From NCBI RefSeq assembly GCF_047948215.1, contig NC_134467.1, positions 35,245,020 through 35,309,019 on the forward strand: a stretch of 64,000 bases of DNA, written 5' to 3'. The DNA is from Lycorma delicatula (taxonomy: Eukaryota > Arthropoda > Insecta > Hemiptera > Fulgoridae). Below, one piece after another: positions 42,796 to 53,454 of the stretch (position 1 is its first letter; each line of letters begins with the position of its first letter). The notes below the pieces were generated by a model. The model saw nothing but the letters and a program-made list of their open reading frames with translations, searched no databases and was not told where the DNA came from. The position numbers and the translations under genes are program-made.

Positions 42796-44399
42796 TTACC
42801 ATTAAAACTATGTTCTTATCAATTAAAACACAAAAAAATAATTAGAAACCCTATTATTATTATTATTTGAAAACCAAGAGTCTCTTATATTTTTCAAAAG
42901 ATCTACCAGTTTGTCCAATATAAATTTTACTACATGAACTACATTCAAATATGTAAAATCCTGATTTTTAACTTTATCAGTTTTATTTTTGTTATTCTTA
43001 ATAAATTTACCTACTTAATTATCAGATCTGAAAGCAATATCAATATATATTTGTTTCTAAAAATGTTCTTTTTTCTCCCTGGATTTACCTAAATAAGTAA
43101 GCATGTGAAATTTTTTTGTTGGATTGAATTACTTGTCGAATGGAAAATTTTGATAACCGCTGTTTTGTATATTTTATTCTGAAGCAGTTGATCAATTAGA
43201 TTCGTTTTTTTAACCGCTATTAACTGTATTTGTCTTATAATATTAAGTTCTTTCCTAAAATTATTATTATTATTATATTAAGTATGAACTTATTTTTAAT
43301 ACTGAAAATAAAGTTCATAAGAATATCTCGTTTCGATGCATAAATTTTGAAAAACATTGTTTGACTACAAATATTATAAATTCTGAAAATTGTAATTATA
43401 ATGTTAGAGACTTTTATTTAATTAAGTTTATAAATAAACAATAAGAAGTTAGATAATGATATAGTTTTTACAAATCCAGATAAAAGGCTTCTTATTTATT
43501 AATTTTTACTCCGTTTGAAAATATTAAGCTTTTAACAGTTTTGTTCTGTAACCTGTGTTGGAGTTGTTTCTTTTTAATATAAGTATTATGAGATACATAA
43601 ATTTTCTTGAAGTATAACATATACAAGAATTCATTTGAATAAGTTTACTCGCAAGGATATAAGATCATAAATAAAAAGAATGATATTTTTTATAAAAAAA
43701 AAAAAAAATTATATATTTTCCCTAATAATAATAAATTATCAAAAAAAGAATGATTGATGGGATACGAAATTACACTACGGGGAATTTATCTCGGCTATTG
43801 CAAATAAGAAAACACCCATCATCCCACACCATTTCAAAACTTGAAAGCATTGTTTCGTTGGACTCAACTCTTCCTATCTTATTTACCTTCTATTCATTAA
43901 TATGATTAATTTTACAGCTAACAATGTACTATTAAATATTATGTATTTCAGGGCTACTTAGCTTTAGAAAAGGAATATACCATCCATCTTACCAAAAACC
44001 CCGTATCAAATCACTTATTTACAACATTATCAATACTTATTCTTTTTCGATTCCACGGCTTTGTTTCTATCAACAATTAGTTTATTTTATAATGAAGACA
44101 CCCAATGGTGTTTTGCCAAGATAATTTTGAACGCTGACAAATTTTGATAATCACACATAATCGAATGGATAAAGTCCACTCAATTGATGATACGTATTCT
44201 GTTTTCCGTATTAAAATCTCTGATCGTTTTGTTAAATGTTTTAAATTTTTATAGGAAAATCAAATTGATTTGGTTTGCAAAAAATTACGTCAAATTATTT
44301 TGCTTTGAATCACCTTAATGATACATTAAATTTGCCATAATTACAAAATATAACAAACAACTAATAATTTTATTGTCACGTATATTCTCAACTAAAATA
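42796..44399. other. AT-rich spacer, nothing recognised
   Basis: Short ATT repeats at about 42850 and 43260. No gene is seen. Confidence 0.5.
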
Positions 44400-45756
44400 A
44401 AGGGGTATCATAAAAGAATGGTGTGGTTTCAGTAATTCATAGGAAGATTTAAATTGATTGGAAATCAAAAGAATTCTAAGATTGGAAATTTGTAGATGTT
44501 TAATTGGTATCCGTGAAAGCCTCCAACCCAAAAGTTTGTTTATCAGCAGTTGTAACCACAACATCAGTTCTTGTATTGTTCCTGCGGTGAGTTTAGTGAG
44601 TTACTATGTTCTCGGATAAAGATAAAGTAAATTGTGTTTTATTGATGGCTGAATTAAAATCCGTAATTTTAGTTCAACGTGCGTTTCGACGTGAATTCGG
44701 AAGAGATCCGCCACACAAAAATAACATAACACGTCGGTTCAAACGATTCGAAGAATTCGGATCGGTTAAGAAACAGAAATCAACCGGCAGACCAAGTGTA
44801 CCGGACGAAACGGTTGAACTAATTAGACGATCGGCAATTAGAAATCCTGGGAAGTCAATCCCGCGTCGAAGCGTCGAATTAGGTATTCCAAAATCAACAG
44901 TTCACAAAGTTTCACGTAAAAAACTGAAATTACACGCTTATAAAATCCAGATAATGCAGGAATTGAAACCCGACGATGGTGTAAAACGTTACAATTTCTT
45001 TGTTGAAATGTTGGACAGAATAAGTGAAAACGAATCATTTTTAGATGATATAATTTTTACAGATGAAGCTACATTCCATGTGAATGGATGCGTTAACAGA
45101 TAAAATTCACGAATATGAGGCTCTGAAAACCCACATGCAATTATTGAAAAACAATGCGATTCGCCTAAAGTTAATGTTTGGTGTGGTGTGATGAAAAATC
45201 GTGTAATAGGGCCTTTCTTCTTTGCTGAAAAAACAATTAATGGAGTTGCGTATATTGACATGTTAACCGATTATTGCTTTCCTCAGCCGGATGAACTTGA
45301 AAACATTCATCGACTTCATTTCCAACAAGATGGTGTTCCCCCCGCACTTCAACGCATTGGTCACGAACGCTTTGAACGAAAAATTTAGAGATAGACCGGC
45401 AAGGACCCGTACTTTGGCCTCCAAGGAGTCCAGACCTGACATCTTGCGATTTTTTCTTGTGAGAGTACATCAAAAGCGTTGTTTATACACAAAAAATTCG
45501 CGACCTAAACCACTTAAAAACTGGATTAATGAAGCAATGACAACCATCAACGAATAAATATTAACTAATGTTTGGAGAGAAGTTGAGTATCGTTTGGACA
45601 TTTGTCGAGCGACTAAGGGCGCACATATTGAAATTTATTGTATGTAAAAAAATGTTTGAGTCGACAAATTTGAAAAATAAAAAAACATAAACATAAGTAA
45701 TTCTGTTTTAATTTAAACCATGTTCAAAACCGCACCATTCTTTTATGATAACCCTG
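44400..45756 (+). mobile_element. Tc1/mariner-like element (Asp spacing about 38-39) with terminal repeats
   Basis: The inverted repeats GGTATCATAAAAGAATGGTG (left) and, from the right end, CAGGGTTATCATAAAAGAAT followed by GGTG are flanked by TA (44398-44399, 45757-45758). It spans 1357 bp with one transposase frame on the plus strand. The leftmost base(s) of the left repeat have mutated (TAAAGGGG for TACAGGG). Confidence 0.9.
44606..45557 (+). pseudogene. Tc1/mariner-like transposase, nearly full-length, broken
   Basis: A natural ATG (MFSDKDKVNCVLLMAELKSV) opens a 165-codon frame: N-terminal helix-turn-helix domains with a GRPS hinge (TGRPSVPDETVELIRRSAIR), then FTDEATFHVNGCVNR with the first catalytic Asp. 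It is stopped by TAA at 45101 and TGA at 45116 (where relatives have Trp), resumes in frame to FQQDG (second Asp), shifts by an extra C at about 45345 and again near 45405, and reaches the WPPRSPDLTSCDFFL-type third-Asp block at about 45420-45460. The spacing between the second and third Asp, allowing for the shifts, is 38 or 39 residues, not 34. The function is cut-and-paste transposition; this copy is dead. Confidence 0.87.
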
Positions 45757-45857
45757 TATAATACAATCTCTTTAGAATCTATAATAAAATCGTAACTAGT
45801 TATAAAGAAACAAAAATGTACTATCAACTCATTATATGGAACTAATAAATATGAATT

Positions 45858-46060
45858 AAACCTACCGGATTAATCTAGTGCTTACACTCCTAATCCTAAA
45901 ATCAGCTGATTTTTGGAATTCAATAGTTCTAAAGTTCAAGTCCTTGTAAAGGCAGTTAAATGTGGATATCGGTGTTCTTTGGTGTTTGGATTTCAATTAA
46001 CTACATATCTAAGGAATTGATCTGAATTTCTTCCAGACTACATGTTTTCCGGTACATTTA
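45858..46060 (+). mobile_element. SINE-B, old and diverged
   Basis: The head CTACCGGATTAATCTAGTGC, palindrome AAAATCAGCTGATTTT, B-box GTTCAAGTCC, and body segments GATATCGGTGTTCTTTGGTG and TTTCAATTAACTACATATCT are recognisable. The tail is lost. Confidence 0.75.
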
Positions 46061-46299
46061 CACATATATTGGACTATATCGGCAGCTACGATAGACCTGA
46101 CAAGCTGGTAACGGTAGTTAGATTTGCATGTACATGTTAGCATCCACACCCAACAATTGGTAAAACAATTAATTACAGAAAAACAAAAAAAAAAAATGTA
46201 TTAATTAATATTAAGTAAAATAAAAGAATTTTACCTATTAATTTCTTTATATTTATGAATGCTTAACCTTTTTTTAAAAATAACTAACCATCAATTTTA
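46061..46299. other. AT-rich spacer
   Basis: No supported feature. Confidence 0.4.
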
Positions 46300-47000
46300 A
46301 ATGAGGGCGCTGTGAATATAAAATGTCGCAAAAAAAAAAATTATTTACAAAGATCGACAAATCAGTATTATATTTTCTCAAGATAGTATCCGTGAATATC
46401 TACAAACTTTTTCCAGCGTTTTGGGAGGTTTCGAAGATCAGTTTTATAAAATTCTTTCGGCCGTGCTTTCGGCCAATTTCGAAGAATTCTTTAATCTCAT
46501 CAATAGTAAATTTATGTCCATCTAATGCGTCCTTGTCCAGGCAGAACGAATAGTAATCGCAAAGACTGAGGCCGAATGCTCGAATGTCTAAATTTGACGA
46601 CTGTCTCGCAGTGTGGGACCCGCGCGGTATTGTGTAGGATTGCACTGTGTACTGAAATATTGCTACGTTTACATCTGTAGCATCATACGTTCCAGAAAGA
46701 GGACACTATAGGCTTCATTTACAGTTTTCTATTCTTTTATTCAACGCAAAAAATCATCTTTTCATATCTAAAAATACAGTACACAAACTTTTTTACCGAC
46801 TGACGGCACTGTCTTCGGTTTTACAGGTCATATCTTGTCTTTCTTTCGTCATTCCATCAATATGCGTTTACTTTCAGATATATCATGGTAGAAATACGTT
46901 TCAATTGTAAAAAAACGCTTCAATATACCTTTCCTGTCCTGCTAATACGCTTTAGAAGATGAGCAGAGACTTTCTCACGTAAATTTCTTTTCGAAGGTAA
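46300..47000 (-). pseudogene. Mariner-type transposase remnant
   Basis: The minus-strand frame 46645-46400 gives CDYYSFCLDKDALDGHKFTI then DEIKEFFEIGRKHG and NFIKLIFETSQNAGKSL, matching the C-terminal layout after the third Asp (xDYHLFxxLKxxLxGxxF). Further up (about 46860-46780) another frame reads VKPKTVPSVGKKVCVL, the segment that precedes the DNA-strand core in DD34D mariners. The copy has many stops, and I could not define its terminal repeats. Confidence 0.6.
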
Positions 47001-47504
47001 GGAAACGAGGTACTAATCTGACAATTTAATAGTATCCCAGATGGTCATGAAAAATTGTATCTATTCTAGTAACACTAATTTTTCAACTCTTGTTTGAATG
47101 AAAGAAGTTCAATTCAATGTAGTCGATGGAAGATGATGGTAAAGATTTCGAAGGCTTCATAAAATAGTAATTTTTAAGCTGTGTAATTTACAGGCAAATT
47201 TTAATTTGTATTTTACTGATACAAATGTCTGCCGAGGCATTTACATCGGTAGCATCCCGACCGGTGGCCTGACTGATGACAGTGAGATGTAATCAGTCAG
47301 AGCGTCTAAAGACGACCCTCGGTAAAGCCCCTCAGGGCTCGGAACGGAGAGGATGGTGTGGCGACCAGTAACGTCACAAGGTCTTCCCCCTACGTGGTTA
47401 CGATGTGTAGATCTACACTAGTTTCCACCTCTTATTATCTCTCAGTTTTAAAAAAGTGAATCAGTTTCCGTTCATCCAATATCATTCTATATTTTATAAA
47501 CCAA
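47001..47504. other. Spacer with a GC-rich island at 47230-47430
   Basis: About 200 bases near 47230-47430 (TGTCTGCCGAGGCATTTACA, CCCCTCAGGGCTCGGAACGG) stand out from the AT-rich surroundings. No frame or motif identifies it; a retroelement 3' UTR is possible. Confidence 0.4.
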
Positions 47505-48636
47505 CGGGTTATTCAGAAAGAACTTCCCAACTTTAAAAGCATATAAACATTTATTGTGATAACTTACATATTCGGTTGAAATCCTATTACGTAGAAAAGC
47601 ACATCACATTTGTCACCCAACATTCACTTTAGTACAATATAGCTTCCATTACTAATGCGTCACTGTACCCACCGGGTTGGTCTAGTGGTGAACGCGTCTT
47701 CCCAAATCAACTGATTTGGAAGGCGAGAGTTCCAGCGTTCAAGTCCTAGTAAAGCCAGTTATTTTTACACGAATTTGAATACTAGATCGTGGATACCGGT
47801 GTTCTTTGGTGGTTGGGTTTCAATTAACCACACATCTCAGAAATGGTCGAACTGAGAATGTACAAGACTACACTTCATTTACACTCATACATATCATCCT
47901 CTAAAGTATTATCTAAACGGTAGCTACCAGAAGCTAAACAGGAAAAGAAAGTAATGCGACACGTACATCCCACCTGAAGTCGATTACCTATAAAACTGCG
48001 ACGTTATATCGAAGTCTTTGTTCAACAAGATGAGCAGGCAAAGGTGGTACGTAAATCTAATCTTTAACGAAACCCCACAAGAAAAAGCAAGAAATAATGT
48101 AGCGGGGTCAAATCTAGGAAGCGAGATGGCCAAACAATTGGACTTTCACGTCCAATCCACACATCTGGGAATCAAGTATGAAGAAAATCTCGTACTTCTA
48201 AGCGATAGTGGGATGGTTCCCCGTCTTGCTGATAGTAATATCGTCCATTTTTTTCATCATCGTATAACGAGTAGTAAGAAAATCTTGAAGCATGTCCAGA
48301 TTGAGTTGTTCTTCTCTCTGGAAGAAGAACAATTCAATGTTTCGATGAAGGTTTAGCGCCAAGAGTAAATTGTATGTCTTCTAGCAGGCTCTTTACCGTA
48401 CTCTTTACGAAAATTACGTTGAATTGTAATTGCTGACTGTAACACACAGCGACCACGTTCCACACCAGTAAATGTAACCATTTTTAACAACACTGGTGAC
48501 CGAATTCACTATTAATGAATTACATGAGTCAAAACTTGATGTGTTTTGCTTTAAAATGAGACCTCAACCGAATCTGTAAGTTATCTTAATAAATAAATAT
48601 GTTTTTAAAATTGTGAAGTCCTTTTTGTATCAGCCG
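47505..48636 (-). mobile_element. Tc1/mariner-like deletion derivative with long inverted repeats, carrying a SINE-B
   Basis: The ends pair over about 75 bp, for example AAGAACTTCCCAACTTTAAA (left) with AAGGACTTCACAATTTTAAA (right, reverse complement), and again ATAACTTACATATTCGGTTG with ATAACTTACAGATTCGGTTG. On the minus strand a transposase N-terminus starts at the ATG at 48482 (MVTFTGVERGRCVLQSAITI then QRNFRKEYGKEPARRHTIYS). The region of the three catalytic Asp is not found, and a C-terminal remnant (VIDFRWDVRVA) follows directly, so the core is deleted. SINE-B lies at 47669-47951. Confidence 0.75.
47669..47951 (+). mobile_element. SINE-B with target duplication
   Basis: Full-length copy from CCACCGGGTTGGTCTAGTGG to AAACAGGAAAAGAAA. 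Target repeats TAATGCGTCACTGTAC (47653-47668) and TAATGCGACACGTAC (47952-47966) have diverged slightly. The palindrome (47698-47722) has one G-to-A change at its centre. Confidence 0.9.
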
Positions 48637-49614
48637 TATAAAAAATGTAATGTATGATTAATGAGATTTATATTTTCTCTAATTGGTTTTATAATTTATT
48701 GATGGTTCTTAATAATGTATTAGTATCTTTATTTTTTAGTTTTTTTATGTATTCTTCTTTATGTCATAACATCGGTGTAATTTTTTTATCTTTTTCGTTA
48801 TAAATATATATGTTCGAGTATATAAGAAGCAATGTGTAAGTGGTAGAAGACTATGTCGTGAATATATATATATATAAAATGTATGTGTGTGCGTGCGCGT
48901 AATATGAGATTCTACACAGTAACGTTACTACTAATAATTCATTCTTTTATCTTAAAAAAAAATAATAAAAAGGAAGCAAAAATCCTTCTACTGCCATACA
49001 CAACTTTAAGAAGTATGCCGCTTGTTGAATGACACATTTTGTTCAGTAGAATGAATATTAGATGAATTTGCTTTTCCTTTTATCTTTTCTTGCCATTTTT
49101 TTTTTTTTTTGTTTTAGCAAAAGGAAAAATAAAAGTAACAATGAATTATAAAAATAAGATTAAATTTTTATATTTTGAAATTTTTTATTAGAGAAATTTT
49201 ATTAAGTTTACTTAAATTATTGATTTATGAGTCCTATTTGGGAATTGGACGTACTCCATAATTTTATTTTATTTTTATTACAAATACAGTTACGTAAATT
49301 ATTTATGAATTAAGTAACAATATAAAATATTAATGTTTATCTTATTAATCCTAGTACTAATAAAATTTCTACCAGTTTTTTTCTTATCATAATTATATCG
49401 CTGGCTGTCTATTATTCAATGCAATCGATTATTTAAATCGCACACTACTTGTGTTTGCTGTTCTTGTCACTACTCGTTATGTTCATCCGATAGAGGTATT
49501 GAACCAAGGCAGCATATTATTCGACATGTGATTAATTACGCTGGACTCCTATTTATACGAATTCATGTGGCGTCAACGTAACAACGATCAACGTCAGTGC
49601 CCATTCGTTAGAAC
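48637..49614. other. AT-rich spacer
   Basis: It contains a short (TA)n and GT/GC tract at about 48855-48900 and no recognised gene or element. Confidence 0.5.
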
Positions 49615-49860
49615 AAATTGACTAAGGACGACAGTAGACTCATCAAAAAAATATTTAAAATTATACGCCAAATAAGATATCTCAATTCCTGGTTAGAAGA
49701 AATAAAAAAAGACTTAACCGAACATGGACTCAGAAATGGATTCGCTAGACAGAAGAAGTTACAGGAAAATAATAACTGAATTTAAGAAATTTCAGTAGAC
49801 TAAGAAAAAAACTGAAAACCAAATATTTGGAAAAAATGGATCAAGGCAGAATAACAGCCT
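49615..49860 (+). pseudogene. LINE N3, C-terminal fragment 1
   Basis: TKDDSRLIKKIFKIIRQIRY, then LNSWLEEIKKDLTEHGLRNG, resembles in layout the 'STPWMDKLRKDLKHTNIK' segment of the neighbouring fragment at 50045-50560 and is probably the same protein region from a second copy. Stops follow after about 50 codons. The assignment to a non-LTR element rests on that similarity. Confidence 0.5.
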
Positions 49861-49929
49861 TATAAATTAAGAAATGTATGATAAAGAAATTGTTGCACGG
49901 TTCCCAATAGAGCAATTCACACTGATGAT

Positions 49930-50560
49930 AATAATAATAATAATAAGTCAAAAAAGCATAAGGGTTAGTTCACAACATCTACAACAAAAAATGTATATCA
50001 AGATAGACTAAACTTCGGCATTAAACACAGTTATAAAACTAGCAGTCCTTTAAGCCGGTGAAACTTTGATACTTAACAGAAAACATGAACTTGAAGAAAT
50101 TAAAAAAGTAGAAAGGAAGATTATTCGGAAAATCTTAGGAGCAAAATATACCCGAAATGGTTGCAGACTACAATCACTCAAAACAAAAGAAAAGTATTCA
50201 AACATCGAAATTGACATTAAGAAGAGACGAATGAAATTCTTTAGTCATCTCAGTAGACTACCAAAAAATCGATTGAAAAAAAGGGTAATAGAATATGTAA
50301 CCTCGCTCAAGAATTCAACACCTTGGATGGACAAACTTCGAAAGGACCTAAAACATACCAACATAAAGTCCAACAGATATTTTAGAAAGAGACACCTTCA
50401 GATACAAAGTAAACAAATGGGAAGTTACATCAGAGCAACCAAAACAAAAACAGTATAGACCAAAGTGGTCAGAAGAGCGTAAACAAGCTTTCTCGGAAAG
50501 AATGAAAATTTATTGGAGCAACAAGAAGAACCGAAAGGAAACTGAGTTATTTTCTTTACG
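49930..50560 (+). pseudogene. LINE N3, C-terminal domain fragment 2
   Basis: An open stretch reads ETLILNRKHELEEIKKVERK, IIRKILGAKY, KRRMKFFSHLSRLPKNRLKK, NSTPWMDKLRKDLK, and after a stop near 50458 resumes as KWSEERKQAFSERMKIYW. This is the layout of the post-RT C-terminal region of a LINE found widely in insects (a 'xLYAxETLxLN' block, a 'RRMKFxGHLxRL' block and a 'KWSEERKxxxSERMKxYW' end). It is a different family from N1 and the R1-clade copies. The RT core is missing. Confidence 0.65.
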
Positions 50561-50599
50561 TCTTCCATTTAGTGGGAGAATTCAAAATAATAATAGTAA

Positions 50600-50690
50600 T
50601 ATACTAGCTTCAAGGCGGTCCTAAAACACACCTTCGCAGCTAGGCCCTCGGAGCGGGTTGTCCTGCCCAGGGGGGGGGGGATATCTCGGA
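50600..50690. other. Short GC-rich block with a G11 run
   Basis: GGCCCTCGGAGCGGGTTGTC is followed by a run of 11 G (50670-50680). It is isolated in AT-rich sequence; origin unknown. Confidence 0.6.
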
Positions 50691-50830
50691 ATGATATTAT
50701 TACGTGTCCAAAAAAGATAACATCTTGTGTAAAAATGTTTTTTTTTTTATTATGAAAATTGATCAAGGAAAAGTGTAAAACGGGTTCGCCATCCTTCCTC
50801 GTTAGGAAATAAATTAATATAAGTTAATTA

Positions 50831-51007
50831 GGGGCCGGCCTCCGTGGCGCGAGAATTAGCGTCTCGGCCTTTCATCCGGAGATCCCGGGTTCGAATGCCG
50901 GTCAGGGATGGCATTTTCACACACGATACAAATCATTTATCTCATCCTCTGAAGCAATACCTAACGGTAGTCCCGGAGGTTAAAATATAAATAAATAAAA
51001 AAAATAA
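50831..51007 (+). mobile_element. SINE-A, full-length, with target duplication
   Basis: The best SINE-A copy: head GGCCGGCCTCCGTGGCGCGA, A-box within TGGCGCGAGAATTAGC, B-box GGTTCGAATGCC, spacer ATGGCATTTTCACACACGAT, tail CATCCTCTGAAGCAATACCT and GTCCCGGAGGTTA, then A-rich repeats. Target repeats TAAGTTAATTA (50820-50830) and TAAGTTAACTA (51008-51018) differ at one base. Confidence 0.92.
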
Positions 51008-51018
51008 TAAGTTAACTA

Positions 51019-51429
51019 AATGGATAATCGATAGTATTTTTATTATCGATTTATTTATAACGAATATAGTTGTATTTTAAGATCTGCTATGATAGGGAAT
51101 GAATCACGATAATAAAATCTATTAATTTATTTTATAATTATTATTACTGTTGTTATTTATTATGATTTTTGACGGGCAGTATGTTCGATCATGTAAGCAT
51201 GTTCTCAGCTAAGGGGGACGCATACACAAACACACATACAAATGCCTTTTATTATTAGTAGTAGTATTATATATATTATTATATTTCCATTAATTAAATG
51301 TTATTAAATAGAAAACAATAAATTAAATTTAAAAACATAAATAGAAATATAAAAGATAAAATTGTAAAGAAAAACAAATTGTAGAATTAATACCAAAGAA
51401 ATTATGATTGAAATTTAAAATTGTCTATA
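51019..51429. other. AT-rich spacer
   Basis: No supported feature. Confidence 0.5.
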
Positions 51430-51525
51430 AAAATTCAATTCCCGATTGGAATTCGAACCTACAATCTTTCAGATAAATAACCAAGATAGTACCACTCCAT
51501 CATCGAAGTAGGCAGGATTATTAAA
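51430..51525 (-). mobile_element. tRNA-like fragment, probably a SINE head
   Basis: On the minus strand: GATGGAGTGGTACTATCTTG (A-box-like) and GTAGGTTCGAATTCCAATCG (B-box). The acceptor ends do not pair, so I read it as a degraded tRNA-derived SINE and not a tRNA gene. Confidence 0.5.
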
Positions 51526-51935
51526 AAGTAAATTAATATAGTAAAAAAAAGCAGCAAATGAACGATAGCAAAAAAATACTATAAACAGCTCTTGGAATAA
51601 AAATTGCTAAGCGGGTTTTCAAAATTTGGATTGTCCTGATACAATTCCTAAATAAATATTACATTTTTCATTAAATTTACATTAGAATCTTAAATAAATT
51701 ATGTCTCAAAATTAAAAAAAAAAGGATCAGTAAATACAATTATTATAAACTGACTGACCGGGCCGAGCTCAGACCAGGGCTGAAACCCTGACGCGTTCGT
51801 ATTCTCATGGTTGTAAGTACTGTGATTATTAAATAGTACAGATATTCATTAAAAAGAAATGTATTATTTTCCTGCATCATATTTCTGATGAAATATGATG
51901 AATGTAATTCTATCATTAGATAGAATATAATAATA
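51526..51935. other. AT-rich spacer
   Basis: No supported feature; the TA target site of the next element is at 51934-51935. Confidence 0.5.
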
Positions 51936-53210
51936 CAGGGCATCCCATATAAAACGCAACCCATCAATCAATCATCCATGAAATTTCAAAAGTCAAGCCT
52001 ACTCCCCTACTCGTTACTGAAATGGACTCGTCCAACATCTGAACATCGTGGCGACGCAGTGGAACACTACCCATAATAACAAAAATGCAATCATAATGTT
52101 CAGTGTATTGCTAGAGACAAGAAGATGTTTTTGCTAGATAACGTGTTTTCATTGTTGAGTGGTACTTCAGTACAAAATCAGCGGTTGCAGTGTACCCAGA
52201 TAAACCAGCTCCTAACAAAACATCAGTATTAAGGTCAGTCGCAACATTTAGAGAGACTGGTTCTGTTAATAACAAGGAACACAAAAGATCGCTGATACAG
52301 TCGCTGAAATCAAAGACCGATTACTCGCCTCGCCAAATAAATCGATCAGAAGTTTGTCTCCTGAAATTAATTTGTCTAAATCAACTGTTCATCGGGCGAC
52401 CAAACAAGTACAATTACGACCTTATCGCATTCGAACGGTTCATCAACTTATTGAGCCCGACAAAGAAAAACAGCTACAATATTGTCAATGGTTTCGTCGA
52501 TTTCTGCGTGAGAGAATTAATGTTATGGATTCGTAATTTTTCACAGATAAAGCTGGTTTCATCTGGATGGCTACGTAAACAGCCAAAACAGTAGAATTTG
52601 GAGTGCTGAAAATTACACCCGCGTGTAATTGTTAGTTGGGCGTGCGGTGCGCGATATCGCGGAAGAAAATAATCCGGTCCTATATTTTTCGAGTACACCA
52701 TTAATGCAGAACGATATCAGGATATTTTATTTCAGTTCATTGCACTGTTGGAAGAGGAAGACAGACACTGCTGGCTACAACATGACGGTGCGACATCGCA
52801 CTATGCAGATTCAACTTCTGATTTCGTCGAGGAATTCTTTGGTAATCGTGTTATCGGTCGAGGCTTGTGGCCACCAAGATCTCCAGATTTGACTGCGGCG
52901 GATTCTTTTCTACGGGATTACCTCAAAGAAAAGGCCTACAGCAACAAACCAGGAACACTTGAACAATTGAAAGTCAATATTGAACAAGCTGTATTAAATA
53001 TCCAGCCACAAACTTTAAAAAAAGTTGCAAGAATCGCTGTAAAAAGAATTGAAGCTTGTATTCAAGAAGATGGCGGCCAACATTTACTCTAAATGTAAGG
53101 TAATGGATGGTAATAATAAATGTAAATTACATTTACGTTTACACATGCCTTTTTATTATTTCAATACCTACCAATAAAAGGTTGGGTTGTGTTTTATATG
53201 GGATACCATG
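51936..53210 (+). mobile_element. Tc1/mariner-like element (Asp spacing 38) with intact terminal repeats
   Basis: The inverted repeats CAGGGCATCCCATATAAAAC and, from the right end, CATGGTATCCCATATAAAAC continue as GCAACCC and ACAACCC. TA flanks both ends (51934-51935, 53211-53212). The length of 1275 bp is normal for the superfamily. The right end is nearly identical to the first 80 bases of the window, so at least two copies exist within 53 kb. Confidence 0.92.
52096..53092 (+). pseudogene. Tc1/mariner-like transposase, broken
   Basis: Blocks in order: FIVEWYFSTKSAVAVYPDKP and TSVLRSVATFRETGSV (N-terminal DNA-binding part), LSKSTVHRATKQVQLRPYRI (second helix-turn-helix and linker), FTDKAGFIW (first Asp; relatives have FTDEAWFHL), WLQHDGATSHYADS (second Asp), then LWPPRSPDLTAADSFL (third Asp). 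At least two frameshifts and several stops separate them, while the last 115 codons form one open frame that ends naturally at 53090. I count 38 residues between the second and third Asp. Confidence 0.87.
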
Positions 53211-53319
53211 TAGATAGAATTATAATAATGGAGTAAAAGCCTTATTCTATTTTCTTTAATTCATAACTTTACGCCAAAACGGGCTAGCATTTCGATCTCT
53301 CGAACTATCCCTTAAAACC

Positions 53320-53416
53320 TTCCCAGGAATAACATAAATGTATCCTGACTATTAAACGAATGAGTCAGTTGGTTTTTGAGTGATGCTGAAGCAAACAAAC
53401 AAACAAGGTTTTTTTT

Positions 53417-53450
<34 letters not shown>
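53320..53450 (-). mobile_element. Helitron-like internal fragment plus (TA)n
   Basis: CCTTCCCAGGAATAACATAA, then ATGTATCCTGACTATTAAAC and the poly-CAAA stretch, resemble 40630-40730 of the Helitron-like element. A (TA)n at 53423-53449 follows. No end structures are visible. Confidence 0.45.
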
Positions 53451-53454
<4 letters not shown>

